Shown: positions 33,840-46,112, numbered from the stretch's first letter. The stretch is DNA of 64,000 nucleotides from Oegoconia quadripuncta (GCA_949316235.1 OX438743.1:38223242-38287241), one strand, 5' to 3'. Notes: a model not told the origin generated them from the letters alone. Program-made: numbers and translations.

Positions 33840-34890
33840 GCTCGGCCATCCTGCTCTTGACGAGTCCCTTCGTCACGCACTAAAGTATGGTAGTATAATA
33901 AACCCTAACTTACATCAATATTTATATATTAGTACTGTTCTTCTTATATAAGAGTTAAATTTACAGCAATAAAATGAACAAGAGGTTATTGCTCTGCGGT
34001 AGGGAATTACAGACATCTAATAATAGTAAGTAGTAACATAATTGGTTAACATTTCATAACGAAATAGGCATACATTACGAAAGTGAAACAAATATAGTCT
34101 AACAATTAACTTAATATTAAGTTTTATCCAATTGATTTTAGAACACAGAATACAATATAGATGAACACACAAAATTTAAACACAAACATCCAGTTTATCT
34201 AATCCCTAGTGGCTATGCAGACCAGATAATACTTATACATACAACTATTTACATAAACATTAATGACTCTGAAACATTTGTACGTATTCATTTCACGAAG
34301 ACTTAAGGCTTGGTATTCCCACATAAACACATTTTTGAATTTATTTTTGAAGTAGTAAACAGTGAAATTAAAATCTACGAAAATTTATTTATATTGTTGA
34401 GGATATATTCTAGGGAATGTATCCGATGGAAACACGATTTGATAAAGTTGGCTCGATAGAATTAATTCACAAAGTTGCCTCTTTTCCTGTCATTTTATCT
34501 TCTATTTTCGATGTTATTCTTATAATAAATGATTTTATATTACGAATCATTTACTAAAATAAAGTTTATAGATAACTCGAGGTATTCCTCCCGATCGAAT
34601 TTTTTTATATCATCTTCTAATTTTTTTATCGATTATTCAAGTGATTTTCGATCCGCGCGGCACTCGCCAGTGTCTCGCGAGACCTTGCCGAGGTAGGACC
34701 TGTACCAAATTTTGCGCGGTCGCGACCCTTATTAGTGTAAATTCGTCGAATTATAAAGTACTTTTTTGTATTGTGATTTATTGAACTAATAATATTAGTA
34801 GGTAGTTAATATTCTTAAGTTTTTTTTGTGTGTATAATAGTTTTATTTTGTGTACAAAGTATTTAATTGTAAGATAAAAATTCTGTGAAA
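33840..34890 (+). other. 5' flank of the antisense gene; no frame seen
   Basis: The segment is AT-rich, apart from a CpG-rich patch at about 34650-34735 (CCGCGCGGCACTCG, CTCGCGAGAC, GCGCGGTCGCGACC). It must hold the promoter and 5' UTR of the gene starting at 34891, unless unseen upstream exons exist. The first 40 bases next to the LTR should include the retroelement polypurine tract; on the minus strand they read AAGAGCAGGATGGCCGAGC, only partly purine. I could not find a terminal inverted repeat partner for this flank at 39389-40113. Confidence 0.4.
34650..34735 (+). promoter_or_regulatory. Candidate CpG-rich promoter patch
   Basis: A sharp local rise in CpG inside very AT-rich sequence, about 160-240 bases before the start codon of the transposase gene. 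Inference only. Confidence 0.25.
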
Positions 34891-37800
34891 ATGGGAAATA
34901 AAAAAAATAAAAAAACCAAACAATCGCTGACGAAGAAGAAAAACATTGCTAAGAAAATATGGTAAGTTTTATTTCTTTTGCATTTATAATATTAGTATGG
35001 ATTCAACATCATCCGTAGCTCCTGACCACAGTATACATCTATATCAGTAGTTTCTATGAATCTTAACAGTAAATATTATGTTATAATCAGTTTCTACAAT
35101 TTAGTCTCTCGTTTATTGATAAAGTTCATGTCTCGTCACGTCATGATGAGCAATACCTACAATAAAATTAGTAAAGGTACAATGCGTTCACAATAGGATT
35201 AAATGCTACACATAACGGAAAAATGAGGACTGAGGTGTGCGGGGAGCATTGACGCGAGCTTGCCGGTGGGTTTCCGGTCAGTGGATGGAGGCCAGCCAAT
35301 CACAATGCGCGAGTCGTGCGTGCCCTATAGTGTTGGAACGAGTTGCTAGTGAGGGGACGTACCATTACATTACTGTTTCCCTTTCACTTACCTATCTTAA
35401 TTGTTTTAGCTTTAAATGATTTTGTAATTATGATGTTTTTTTTTAATAATTACATAATTTATTGTTTCAGTTCTAAAGTAACACGAAATAAGAAAGGCTT
35501 ATTTCTACGAACAAACAGCACAGAAGCACAGTAAGTATTGTCTTTGTTTTCTTGACAATCTCTATCCTGACCATAGAGTAAATAGTACATACCTATATAT
35601 TATGTTAACTCAGATGCATAGAAGTAGGTACCTAGTATTAAAATGGTATGTGCAATATCACACAAACTTGTTTTAAATTTAAGAGTATAAAGTGATGCAT
35701 TTAAGTAAACATGTTTGTAATAAATGATTAAATAATTATAATAACATACTTAGATTTACCTGCTCAATTTTGCATTTTAATGAAGTCGTTTCTTTTTTCA
35801 GACAACCTTGTGACGATGCCTCTAACAGGTCTGAAAAATCTTTAATAACATTAAAGCCTGTTGATTTGCAACCTTCTGCTACTAAGTAAGTTAATTTTTT
35901 GTTGTCTTTCAGTGACATAAACATTATACAAATCAAAAATTATTTGTTTTGTATAGATATATGTATTGTTTACATATCTGTTGAAGGAAGAATTATTATT
36001 TCAGGACATGGATATCGCTAACTGATGTACATTTACAAGATATTCCTATATCTTCGTCATCTGCGCCAGAACCAGTTGCTGATTCTGAAGCTACCCAGTA
36101 AGTTATTAGATCAGCCCTTATAGTTAACGTCTATTTAATAGTGTGTGTGTTTTTTTTTTATGAGATAGGGCAGCAAACGAGCATGCGGGTCACCTGATGG
36201 AAAGTAACACCGCCGCCCATGGACATCTGCAACACGAGAAGGGTCGCAGATGCGTTGCCGGCCTTTAAGGTTGCTCACCCCAGAATACGTAGGGCAGCCT
36301 GAGCGACGCTCATGGAGGTATTTTCCAGCACGAAGCGTGCTGGTATCCTCCTGGGGTCCTCTTCAAATACCGCTACTATTCTGAGGGGAGACTGCCGCTA
36401 CTCAAACATCGGTCTTCTGCGTGAGGGTGGTACTTCCCGGATCGAGCCGACCCATTCATGCTGCGAGCTAAAAAAATAGCTTGCAGCGTGGCTCTACCTC
36501 TTCAGATATATATACTGGATGAGTTTTTTTTTCCGTAAAGAAAAAAATAGAAAGTAGGTAAGTGAAATAGAAAGTATTGGCTTAGGTAGTTTTATTTTTT
36601 TTCAAAACCATCTTGGAATAAAGCGTTAATTGTGTAATTTAACGGTCGCGTTTGTAGTCTATTCCACATAATTAAATCATTAAAATGAATAAATAAAGAA
36701 AACGTGGATAAAATATGAGTTATAAATAAATTTCGCATGGAACCCTGCAAATCACGCCAGTCGCATATCAATAGAGGCCCGGCGCGTGCGATTTTGAAAA
36801 AAAAATTGAACTACCTATGCTATTCACTTCTATTTCACTTACCGAATATGTCTTATATTTTATCTTACGTTAAAAAAACTCATCCAGAATAATTCGAGTT
36901 TCTTTTTTGGATTCACGTAATTCTATCTTGAAATCTTATTTGTTGTTGCAGAGAAACTGATGAAAGGGATGAAGGGTTTATTATTGAAAACGATAATAAA
37001 GAAGATAATTTCCAACCCTTATCAGGACGGCGGATAATTGATATCAATTACTTTTTGCAAGAATTTCAAGAGAAAGCACGCCACAATAATATATTTAATT
37101 GTAGATCAAGTAACTTTCGCTTAGTTGGTGAAAGAAGAAATGGACTTATATCGATATTTAAATTTGAGTGCAATATGTGTAAGGAAGTTTGTTTGATTCC
37201 ATCCGAAAACACAAAAGATACTGAGCAAGTGAATGCTAATATAGCTGCTACCACTGGAGTTGTAGCCTCTGGTATAGGATTTTATCAGATCGAAGAGTTA
37301 TTTTCGGCTATAAATATTCCCATATTTTCATCTAAATATTTTAATCAACTGCAAAATAAAGTTTATGCGAAATGGGAAGAAACTGCATGTGTGGCGATGG
37401 AAGCTGCTGCTAATAAAGAAAAAGAAATTGCTTTAGCAGAAGGCCGGACCAAAAGTGGCTATCCTGTTATAGATGTCTGTGTTGATGGGGCATGGTGTGC
37501 TAGGTCATATGGTTCGAACTATAAAGCGTCATCGGGAACTGCAGCTATAATCGGCAGAAATACGGGTGAGGTCTTGTACTATGGTGTCAAAAACAAATAT
37601 TGCCTCGTATGTACCCGAGCCGAAAATAAAAAAGTTGCACCTCAAGATCATGTATGTTTCAAAAATTTTGAGGGTTCATCAAGTTCAATGGAAGCCGACA
37701 TAATCGTTGAAGGGTTTAAAACATCCGTTGCAACGTACGGCCTTATATATGGCAGAATGGTAGGAGACGGAGATGCTTCGACGTATGTTAAAATTCTTAA

Positions 37801-39388
37801 CGCAAATCCGTACGAAAGCCAAAATGTAACGGTTGAGAAACTTGAGTGCCGCAATCACATATTGCGCAATTTTTGTAAAAAGTTAAGAGCGGTTACCACA
37901 GAAACTAAGTACATATTAGCGCACCGAAAAACTCTTACTAATCAAAAAATTATGACAATGCGAAAGGTCATAGTGAAATCTATTAAACATCACAAGACCT
38001 CACAGGATCCTAAAAATGTAGCTATATCCATTTTACACAACGATATCATTAACTCTGTGGCCCACGCTTATGGCAATCATCGAACGTGTCAAAATTACTT
38101 CTGCGACAAAGACAAAAACAGTAATGGAGAACTGAAAAAAATTGAAAATTCAATTTTTATTTTTAGAATAAATGCAATAGTGTCCAACGTAGCTGCAAAA
38201 GCACGAAGTTTGATCGAAGATGTAAACACAAACAAGGTAGAGTGCTTCAACAGCGTAATAGCAAAATATACGGGCGGCAAAAGAATAAATTTTGCTCTAA
38301 AAGGGGGCTACCAAGGAAGGTGTGCGGCCGCCGTTGTTTCGTTTAACACGAAATCTGCAGTGTCAGCGATACAAAGAGCTTTATCAAGTAAAGCTTCCGG
38401 AGGCAAAGCTGAAGAAATTGAAAAAAGACGTGCAAAAAAACGGAAACTAAATATGGAACACCCAGTAAAGAAACGAAGAGTCCTAAAAGATGTAAATGAG
38501 AAGCAACACGACTATGGTCCAGCCTGTTCAGCGCCTGATATGTCGCAAAAAGAATATGCCGCAGCAAAGGAAGAATTTCTAAAAAATTTAGAAACACTTA
38601 CATCTGATAGACACAAGATAGAAAGATCTACGATACTGCAGAGGGATAGCGGCGAGTGGCTTGAAATTAGAAAAAATATGATAACTGCTTCAAACTTTGG
38701 CTCTATATGCAAAAGAAAAGTAACTTTAAGTACAGCTACGCTCGTAAAAAACCTACTGTACAAAAAAAATTTGGCCCATGTCACGTCTATTGCACATGGA
38801 GTCGAGCATGAGCAGCAAGCTTTGCAGCAATTACAACAACAGGAAGGTGTTATCATTGCACCCTGTGGTTTATTTATAGATAAAGATTACCCTTTTATAG
38901 GGGCAACGCCTGACGGCTTAATTGGACTAGATACGATTGTCGAAGTAAAGTGTCCAATAACAGCACACAAAAAAGGACTTTCCAATTCTATAGAAACAAA
39001 CAAAATACAAATTTTAAAATATAATAAAAATTCTAAAACAGCCACAATAAATAAAAAATCAAATTGGTACTACCAAATACAAGGCCAGTTACACGTATCA
39101 GAACGACAAAAATGTCTTTTGGCTATATGGGCAGGCGAGAATGAAAAAATATACACACAATTTATAGAAAAAGATGATGTATTTTGGAACACTAATATGA
39201 AACCGAAATTAATAAAATTTTATTTAAATTGCTTGCTGCCTGAAATTATAGACAGTAGAAATGCAAGAGGTATGCCCATTAGAGACATATTAATTGAAAA
39301 GGAAAATAAGGCGACCCCTGACCCCCCAAACCCTGATGATATACAATCGGCACATGGCACACGCCAGTTAAATTTAGAGGAGTTTTAA
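34891..39388 (+). CDS. Mutator-like DDE transposase fused to YqaJ/lambda-exonuclease-like nuclease, five exons
   Basis: Exons are 34891-34961, 35471-35530, 35802-35885, 36005-36097 and 36952-39388. All introns are GT-AG with consistent phases and give 914 residues. The lysine-rich N-terminus (GNKKNKKTKQ) leads through a low-complexity stretch to the transposase part. Catalytic candidates are VCVDGAW (D about 281), GDGD (about 374-377) and NKVECFN (E about 533), with a CRNH motif between, as in Mutator-like transposases. A basic nuclear-localisation-like stretch follows (about 593-614). The C-terminal nuclease has WLEIRK...ITASNFG, HGVEHE, GATPDG and VEVK (about 670-840), the full PD-(D/E)XK set, plus YYQIQGQL. 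ATG 34891 is the first in frame. The gene lies antisense to the gag-pol of the surrounding retrotransposon. No disabling mutation is visible. Transposition and end-trimming roles are inferred from the families. Confidence 0.88.
36148..36500 (-). mobile_element. LINE 3' end inside intron 4 of the transposase gene
   Basis: In reverse complement it contains GGCCGGCAACGCATCTGCGA, then CATGGGCGGCGGTGTTAC and CATCAGGTGACCCGCATGCT, the tail also seen at 4425-4685. It is antisense to the gene. Confidence 0.7.
36509..36893. mobile_element. MITE-2 copy 3, most complete, in intron 4
   Basis: Long inverted ends run from CTGGATGAGTTTTTTTTTCC and GGTAAGTGAAATAGAAAG to the inverse TTCTATTTCACTTACCGAAT and AAAAAACTCATCCAG. 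About 385 bp, no coding. Confidence 0.8.
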
Positions 39389-40113
39389 AATAATTTTGAT
39401 ACTATAGCATCAAACGAACGACAAAGGAGCCACGCAACGATATGTCGCAACGAAAAATCAACCTTAACGCAAATAACTCACAGTACATTTCGAATGTAAT
39501 GTATGTGATTATTATTGTTCAATTTGGATTGCGGTCAGTGATGGATAGTGAAAATACCAATAGCCAGTTGTTTGATATTGTGATCATTTAGGATAATGTT
39601 AAATGATTATAATGTAATTTTATTATAATTATATTTTATAATGAATACTAATATTATAAATGCGAAAGTAACTCTGTCGTCTATCTGTTACCTTTTTACG
39701 CCTAAACCAATTAAGTAAGGAAATAAATTATTAATGGCTTAGCTCATTTACTTACGAAACTCTAAAATATCCTACTATAAACAAAGTATCATAAAAAATG
39801 CATTTCTACAGTCGAATAAAATTGTCCTACTGATTATTTCTATACTATGTCGCTGGAGAGGACATGCGAGTACTGCCGCTGCGTGTCGTCGCGAAGTATA
39901 TTTCGCGCGCGCGTCCGGGTTAGCGCTAAATGCCTACTGTTGCAGGAATACCCGGCCTTAACTAGTGGGATTTGAACCCGCAATCATTGCTAGTTTCGAA
40001 GGCAGGGCTCACTGCCAACTACTCCAATCGGTCGTCAATACTTATTGCCTGAACTAATTAACCTCCCTTGATAAATTAATTAATTAAATAATTATATAAG
40101 ATGCAATATAATG
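39389..40113. other. Segment between the transposase gene and the pol stop
   Basis: It contains the 3' flank of the transposase gene, a Helitron-like scrap at 39645-39725 (ACTAATATTATAAATGCGAA), a GC-rich CpG run near 39885-39930 and a SINE-A' head at 39961-40036. I see no sense-strand envelope frame. A clear AATAAA follows the transposase stop only at about 39720 (GGAAATAAATT). Confidence 0.45.
39961..40036 (-). mobile_element. SINE-A'-like tRNA head
   Basis: The minus strand reads GACGACCGATTGGAGTAGTT and GCGGGTTCAAATCCCACTAG, the A- and B-box half of SINE-A'. It continues into CCGGGTATTCCTGCAACAGT, not the usual body. Confidence 0.65.
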
Positions 40114-43100
40114 CTAATCAATCTCAAGTTCCTTTTCAGGTTCAGATTCGGAACTCGACCCAAAATTTTTGTCGAAAGTCAACCATGGCTTCAGTTTATC
40201 AATAGCTACCACATTATCATAGTTGCGAGCCCCTTTCTTTTTGGTTAGAGGGGTATCCCCAATAACGAACCTCTCATTTGGTAGCAACTTGATAATGCGG
40301 TAGGGACCTTGATATTTTGCAGCCAGTTTCATAGATTTCCCATCACTGGGAACGTCCCTCTTAACGCTTACTAGGTCACCGACTGTATAAACGTGACTAG
40401 CTTTCCGTTTAGCGTCAAATCGTTCTTTGTCCTTCGCTTGCTGGTCAGTGATCCTTCTACCAGCCTCTAGTCTACTTTCACTGAGATCTTCAGTCGACGA
40501 CCTATTAATAGTCTCGATAATAACCTCACTTAAAATGTTTTCCGATCCGCTATTGACTTTGAATCCGAACAACAGTTCGGACGGACTCTTCCCCGTTGTC
40601 TTGTGTACTGTGGTATTTAAACCCAGCTGGATATTATAAATATAGTCATCCCAGTTCTTATCATTTTTGTCAGTGCATTTTGTAGATAGGGCTTCTAGAA
40701 TTGAACGATTAAACCTTTCTACCTGCCCATTCGCTCTGGGCGTAGGAACCGCGTTTAAGACATGTTTGATGCCCATAGATTTTGTGAAGGTCCGAAAGCT
40801 ATGGCTCGTGAATGAAGTACCTCGGTCAGAAATGAGCCTTGTGGGGGTACCGAAATAACTCATATGGTCACGAAGTACTTTTATAGTACTTGATGTTTTC
40901 GTATTTCGTACCGGTGTGATATTTATGAACTTCGTAAATCCATCTATGATTACTAACAGGTACGTATTCCCCTTACTGCTACGCACAAATGGACCAAGAT
41001 GATCGGCGTGGATGGTATGAAAAGGGATTTCGATTTTAGGTATCGGATGCAGCTCCCCCTCCTGTCTCCCCGAGGAACCTTTGTGATATGTGCACTCCAA
41101 ACATGACCGCACGTACTTCTTCACAAACCGCCTCATTTTTGGAAACCAAAAGGACTGCTGCATGCGATTCAATGTTTTTTCAAAACCGAAGTGGCCCAGA
41201 TCGTCATGGTTCATCTTTACGATTTGCCATCGAACCCCCTTTGGTACCACCCACTTTAGATCCGAGCCATCCGCACCCATCGCGCGGAAAACTTTACCAT
41301 CTTTCAGCCTAAAGTTGCTAGCAATGTCGGTTACGTCTTGCGTACCGGGATCGCTTAAAATGGTCTTAATACGGTTTATCTCTTCGTCACTCGATTGGAC
41401 AGTTACGATCCAATCTTCTGTGCCTACTGTCAATACGTCAAGTACATGGTGTTCGTCAATTGCATCACCAATTGGGTTTCGGCTCAGCGCATCTGCATGC
41501 AACATGGTGGACCCCGCCCGATACTCGATTTCGCAGTCGTACTCCTGCAACTGGATCCACCACCTTGCGATGCGAGGCACCAGATCTCGCTTGGTCATCG
41601 TTGTCCGGAGGGCATTACAGTCTGTTAAGACCTTGAATGGAATCCCAACCAAATATACGCGAAACCGAGCAAGAGATGCCACCACAGCTAGAGTCTCCAG
41701 CTCGAAAGAGTGTAGTCGTTGCTCCTCTGGCGTGGTTTTTCGGCTGTAATAGGCAACAGGTTTGAATTAGCCTTCATCATTTTTCTGAAGAAGTATACCT
41801 CCGAGTCCATTCTTGCACGCATCGGTGTGCACCTGTGTTTCCCGTTTTGGATCATACAACGCCAAAAGTGGGCGTTGGACCAAGGAATCTTTCAAATGAC
41901 GGAATGCCTCTTTGTGAGGATCCTCCCATTTCCACTCCGAGTTCTTCTTCAGAAGATCAGTCAGAGGTCGCGCAACGACGGCGAACCCCATAACAAACCT
42001 TCTAAAAAAACTGGCTAAGCCAATGAACTGCCGCAGTTCGTGCACGCTCTTAGGAGTCGGAAACCTATCCACAGCTTCTGTCTTCCTAGCACCAGGCTTA
42101 ATGCCATCGGCACTAACCTCAAATCCGAGAAAGTCTATGCTATCAAAGAAAAACTTACACTTACTCAGCTTGAGTGTCAGTCCACCTTTTCTCAGAAGCG
42201 CAAGGACTTCCCCTAATCTAGAAAGGCCCTCTTCAAAAGAGCCGGCAGGAATAAGTACATCATCCATATATACTAATGCGTACTTTACTTTAGCGTCAGA
42301 TAGGATTTTGTTGATGGTCCTCTGAAATACCGAGGGCGCATTGACGAGGCCGAAGGGCATCCGCGTATATTCAAATTGCCCATCCGGTGTTACAAAGGCT
42401 GTTTTGTCCTGGGAAACCTCCGAGATGGGTATTTGATAATACCCCGAAGCGAGATCAAGAGAAATAAACAGTTTGCTGCCGGCTAGTTGGCCGAGCTGAT
42501 CTTCAATACGGGGAAGGGGATAGTGATCTTTTTTTGTGCGTTGATTAAGTGCACGGAAGTCAACGCATAGCCTCTTCTCCCCCGTTTTCTTCTGTACCAA
42601 CACGATTGGGCTAGCATAAGGCGATGACGATTCCCGGACTATACCCGCATCCAACATTTCTTGCACCATATTCCGTACTTGATCTCTCTCCCCATGGGAC
42701 ATTCTGTAAGGCCTGTAAACTACGGGCTCTGAATCTTTGAGTTCTATTGTCAATTCCCCAGCCCTAGTGAATCCCAAATCTTTTAGGCTTGTTGAGAAAC
42801 AATCGCTGTATTTGGACAAAAGATTCTGCAATTCCAGTTTTTGTTTGTTCGTTACCTGCGACCCGCATAGTACGCTATCGTCCGGTTCGAATTCCTTAAA
42901 TGTCATTGAACATACATCGTATTTAGGTGCGGCAGGGGTGGCGCGAGTTAATAGGGACCCTTTCCGCACAATTACGTCATTATCACTAACGTTTTGAATA
43001 AGGACACGACCAACGCCTGCCTCTAGGTCATATTGGCCCGGTAAAAGATAATGTTCCTGGCCTACGATACCTCTAATAGAGCCCTTAACCAATATTTTCC

Positions 43101-45156
43101 CTGTAAAATCTGTCGATGAGGCGACAGCTACGACTTTCATCTCCTGAGTAGGTATGCTAACGTCCTCCCGAACATTTAATAATATTTTACTGGTTGCAAT
43201 CTTTTCAAAAATTATCTGTTCGGGAGTTTTCGTTATCACAATACCAGGTCTCTCAGTAAATGAATGTCCCAGCAGCACAGGATATCTTAGAATATCATCG
43301 TCCACCACAAAAATCTCTACAGTTTCTTTTATCCCTTGCACAGAAACTTCAGCCTCGCAATGGCCTAATGGCGTAAAACAATGTCCACTGATTCCTCTCA
43401 TAACTGGCAAGTTCTCCGTACTTAAGCTCAAATTTAGTTGAGGTACGACGCGTTTGCTTACCAGAGTGCACTGGCTACCCAAATCAATGTAACATTGTAG
43501 TTTTACTCCATTAATAGCTACATCTATGACATATTTCCTATTTACCTCCTCCGATGTGGACAGTTCGGCAATTTGTTTTTCATCTTTTGCGGAATTATCC
43601 ACTCTCGTAGTATTTTTAACCTGTTGGTTTGCTTTAGGGTTTCTACAATAGGCAGCCAAGTGTCCTGTTCTGTCACAAACAGAGCATTTGCTTGCTGGTT
43701 TTTGGCACTCAAAACTCTTGTGTCCTTCAGTGTCACAGTTGTAACACTTAAATACAATTCTCCTAGGTTCGGATGTCCTAAGCCTATTTGTATTGCTTGT
43801 TGCATTCCTAAATGGTCCCCGCTTTTCTTGCTTTGGCCTATCATTATCCCTAATGTTTCCTATCTTTACAGTCTTTAAGTACTTAAGCACTTCCTCGGGC
43901 TCACGGAATTGAGCAGCTTGAGCTCCTACCCGTACCGCTCGATCTTCTATTCCATGCAATAAGCAGTCTACGGCTTTACGACCCTTTATGACGCACCTAT
44001 TGAGTAAATTCACCTTCTCGTAATAATAATGTTCGAGAGATTCTCCATATCGAGCTCGTTTTGCTAACATGACCGTCAGTAACTCGGCATAGTCATCGCG
44101 ACAAGGGAAGGACTCGATAAGTCTCTTTTTCCATTCGCTCCATGAATAAAGAACCTTAGCCAGCCCTTTGTACCATGTCTTTGCTACCCCAATGAGCTTT
44201 GGTAATGCGAAATGGATCGTCTCCCTCTCGTCCCATCTGTAAATCTGTGCACATTCCTCCACTTTGGTTAACCAAGTTAGGATGGTTTGGTCTTTTACCA
44301 TTGGGTCGAATTCCGGGATTACATTATTCAATGAAAGTTTCGAATTAGACTGGTGTTTCACACCTTCCAAAATATTTAAAAATTTACTAAGGATGTCACT
44401 AGTAGAATCATTACGGGTGCGTCGGGCCGGTGGGCTGGCGCTTAGGGAACGAGATCGGCACCTTTTACGACTATTCTGAATGTTAGTATCCACATATTTC
44501 TCCCGCTCTGGTGATTTCGTTATACCCCTGCCAACTCTCCGGCCCGTATCGCAAGTAACTAACTTATGGCTATAACGCTGCACACCTGAGTAATGTTGAT
44601 CATCACGGCGATAGCGTGTCGGTTCTGGGGAACGGCGTGCACGTACGCGCACGTCTGTAGATCTAGACCGTGATCTTCTACCCACACTGCGACGAGGCCA
44701 CCCATCGGGGTTACGCGATGTACTTTGCCGAGGCTGATCTACATCAGCCACTTGAAATACATAAGAACGACTCCTCGAGCGTTGCTGTCGAGGCTCCCTG
44801 CCATTATGACTTTGCCTCGACAACTCCCCGCTCCGAGACCTTAGAGTCACTTCAGGTGAATGGCGTTTGCGGTTTTGCCCACTCAAAGGGCTCCCTCCCG
44901 CTCCCTCGCCCATTTCACCCGGTGAATGGCGTTTGCGGTTTTGCCCACTCAAAGGGCTCCCTCCCGCTCCCTCGCCCATTTCACTCACCCGATGTACCAA
45001 AACTCGACGTTCTAGCACCTGACGACGCTCACTGCTCCAGCGGCCGACATCAGGCTCCTTCGCACGAGGTTGAGCAGATCGCCGCAGCGAACCTCGTCGT
45101 CTATCTCTGGCCTCTTCAGCTAGGCCGTCACCATACTCGCAGTCTGAATCCATCAC
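40114..45156 (-). CDS. Ty3/gypsy Gag-Pol polyprotein, one frame with an internal stop
   Basis: Translation from ATG 45156 runs 1,680 codons to the stop at 40114-40116, with one in-frame TAA at 41767-41769. Domains in order: an Arg/Ser-rich N-terminal extension with a 22-residue tandem repeat; a Gag capsid-like region; two CCHC knuckles (CYNCDTEGHKSFEC, CSVCDRTGHLAAYC); an aspartic protease whose active site reads YIDLGSQC (D codon at 43483-43485); reverse transcriptase with YMDD (about 42260) and FVTPDGQFEYTRMPFGLVNA; RNase H starting VHTDA; integrase with an HHCC-type motif, then HADHLG, ISDRGT and NGQVERFN carrying the D, D and E; and a chromo-less acidic C-terminus (SSSESEPEKELEID). The stop falls in RNase H, between DEG and FKPVAYYSR. 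No other frameshift is seen. The host role is self-propagation only. The copy is inactive unless the stop is read through or corrected by other copies. Confidence 0.95.
44855..44986 (-). repeat. 66-bp perfect tandem duplication within gag
   Basis: Two 66-bp units lie back to back (44855-44920 and 44921-44986) and keep the frame, giving two copies of a 22-residue peptide containing GEGAGGSPLSGQNRKRHSP. They look identical, so the duplication is recent. Confidence 0.9.
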
Positions 45157-46112
45157 GCTGTAATGTTTAATACAGGATGAGGAGTATTAAGTAATAGTAC
45201 AGGCAATTCACATTGTGCCGTTTCCAATAAGAAAATTCAACATTTAATTTTATTAAATTCAGGTAATTACTTGTAGATATAATAATATATTAATATTACA
45301 CGTAAATGGATTTACTAACTGGTAAATAGTACACACTCGGCACAAAGGACTAATCAATTGAAAGAGCAATTGCTTAACTAATTCTCTGTTCACAATGCTT
45401 CTTCCGGTACTTATCACAATCACAAGAAAAAAAATGTTATATGTTTATCACGAGTTGAAGTTCTCTCTGAACATTAATCGTCTACTAACCATTAGATAAA
45501 CGTATTCACTATAATTATTTGACTGAGTCCACAGTTACAACAATACAAACTGGAAAGTTTTGAACTCCGACAATAAATTAAGAAAACACGTCATAACTCA
45601 AAAACCGTGCGTCCTAGCGCAAAATTAGTGATAATTTTGAAACCCTGTGTTAACCAGAATGCACCACTTATACACACTGCCATGACCTTTAAAGTGACCT
45701 TGGCCAACATCCACCATAGGTGCTGTCCTATCTCGACTATTGCTATATCACTGCGGCTTCCTGGTTGCCATAGAAATCAGAGGACAGCTAGCTATGTATC
45801 AGGTATATATTCCAGTTGGGAATGGCAGTCTCGTGAACCCGGCACTACGTACATGAACCCGTTCTAAATATAATTTACTTTCTTTAATATGAGGGTATAT
45901 TATTTTAACACTTTATGTTAAAATAGTGCTATGGTGTGTAATATTGTAATCTCGAAAAGTAGTAAAAACAAAAAGAAAGGATAAGAGCAGTAAAAAAAAG
46001 AAAAAAAAAAGTCTAGCTATATTTACGCACCTACCTCTTTCATAATTCGTGGGCAGAGATAAGCGGGCAGTTTAAACTACAATCTAAATGCCCGCCTATC
46101 CCACTTCTGAGC
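45157..46112 (-). other. Retrotransposon 5' leader
   Basis: About 950 bases between the 5' LTR and the gag ATG. It contains the presumed primer-binding region next to the LTR (46112-46098) and no long open frame in the sense direction. Confidence 0.7.

Noticed and set aside
33840..40113. Envelope gene in the extra segment of the retrotransposon (would make it an errantivirus-like element)
   Set aside because: No sense-strand frame of useful length, signal peptide or membrane segment is present. All coding there is on the other strand.
41090..41749. 219-codon open frame on the plus strand within pol
   Set aside because: It is the complement of the integrase/RNase H coding region and has no domain of its own. 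Likewise the plus frames at 42023-42997, 43154-43878 and 44670-45170.
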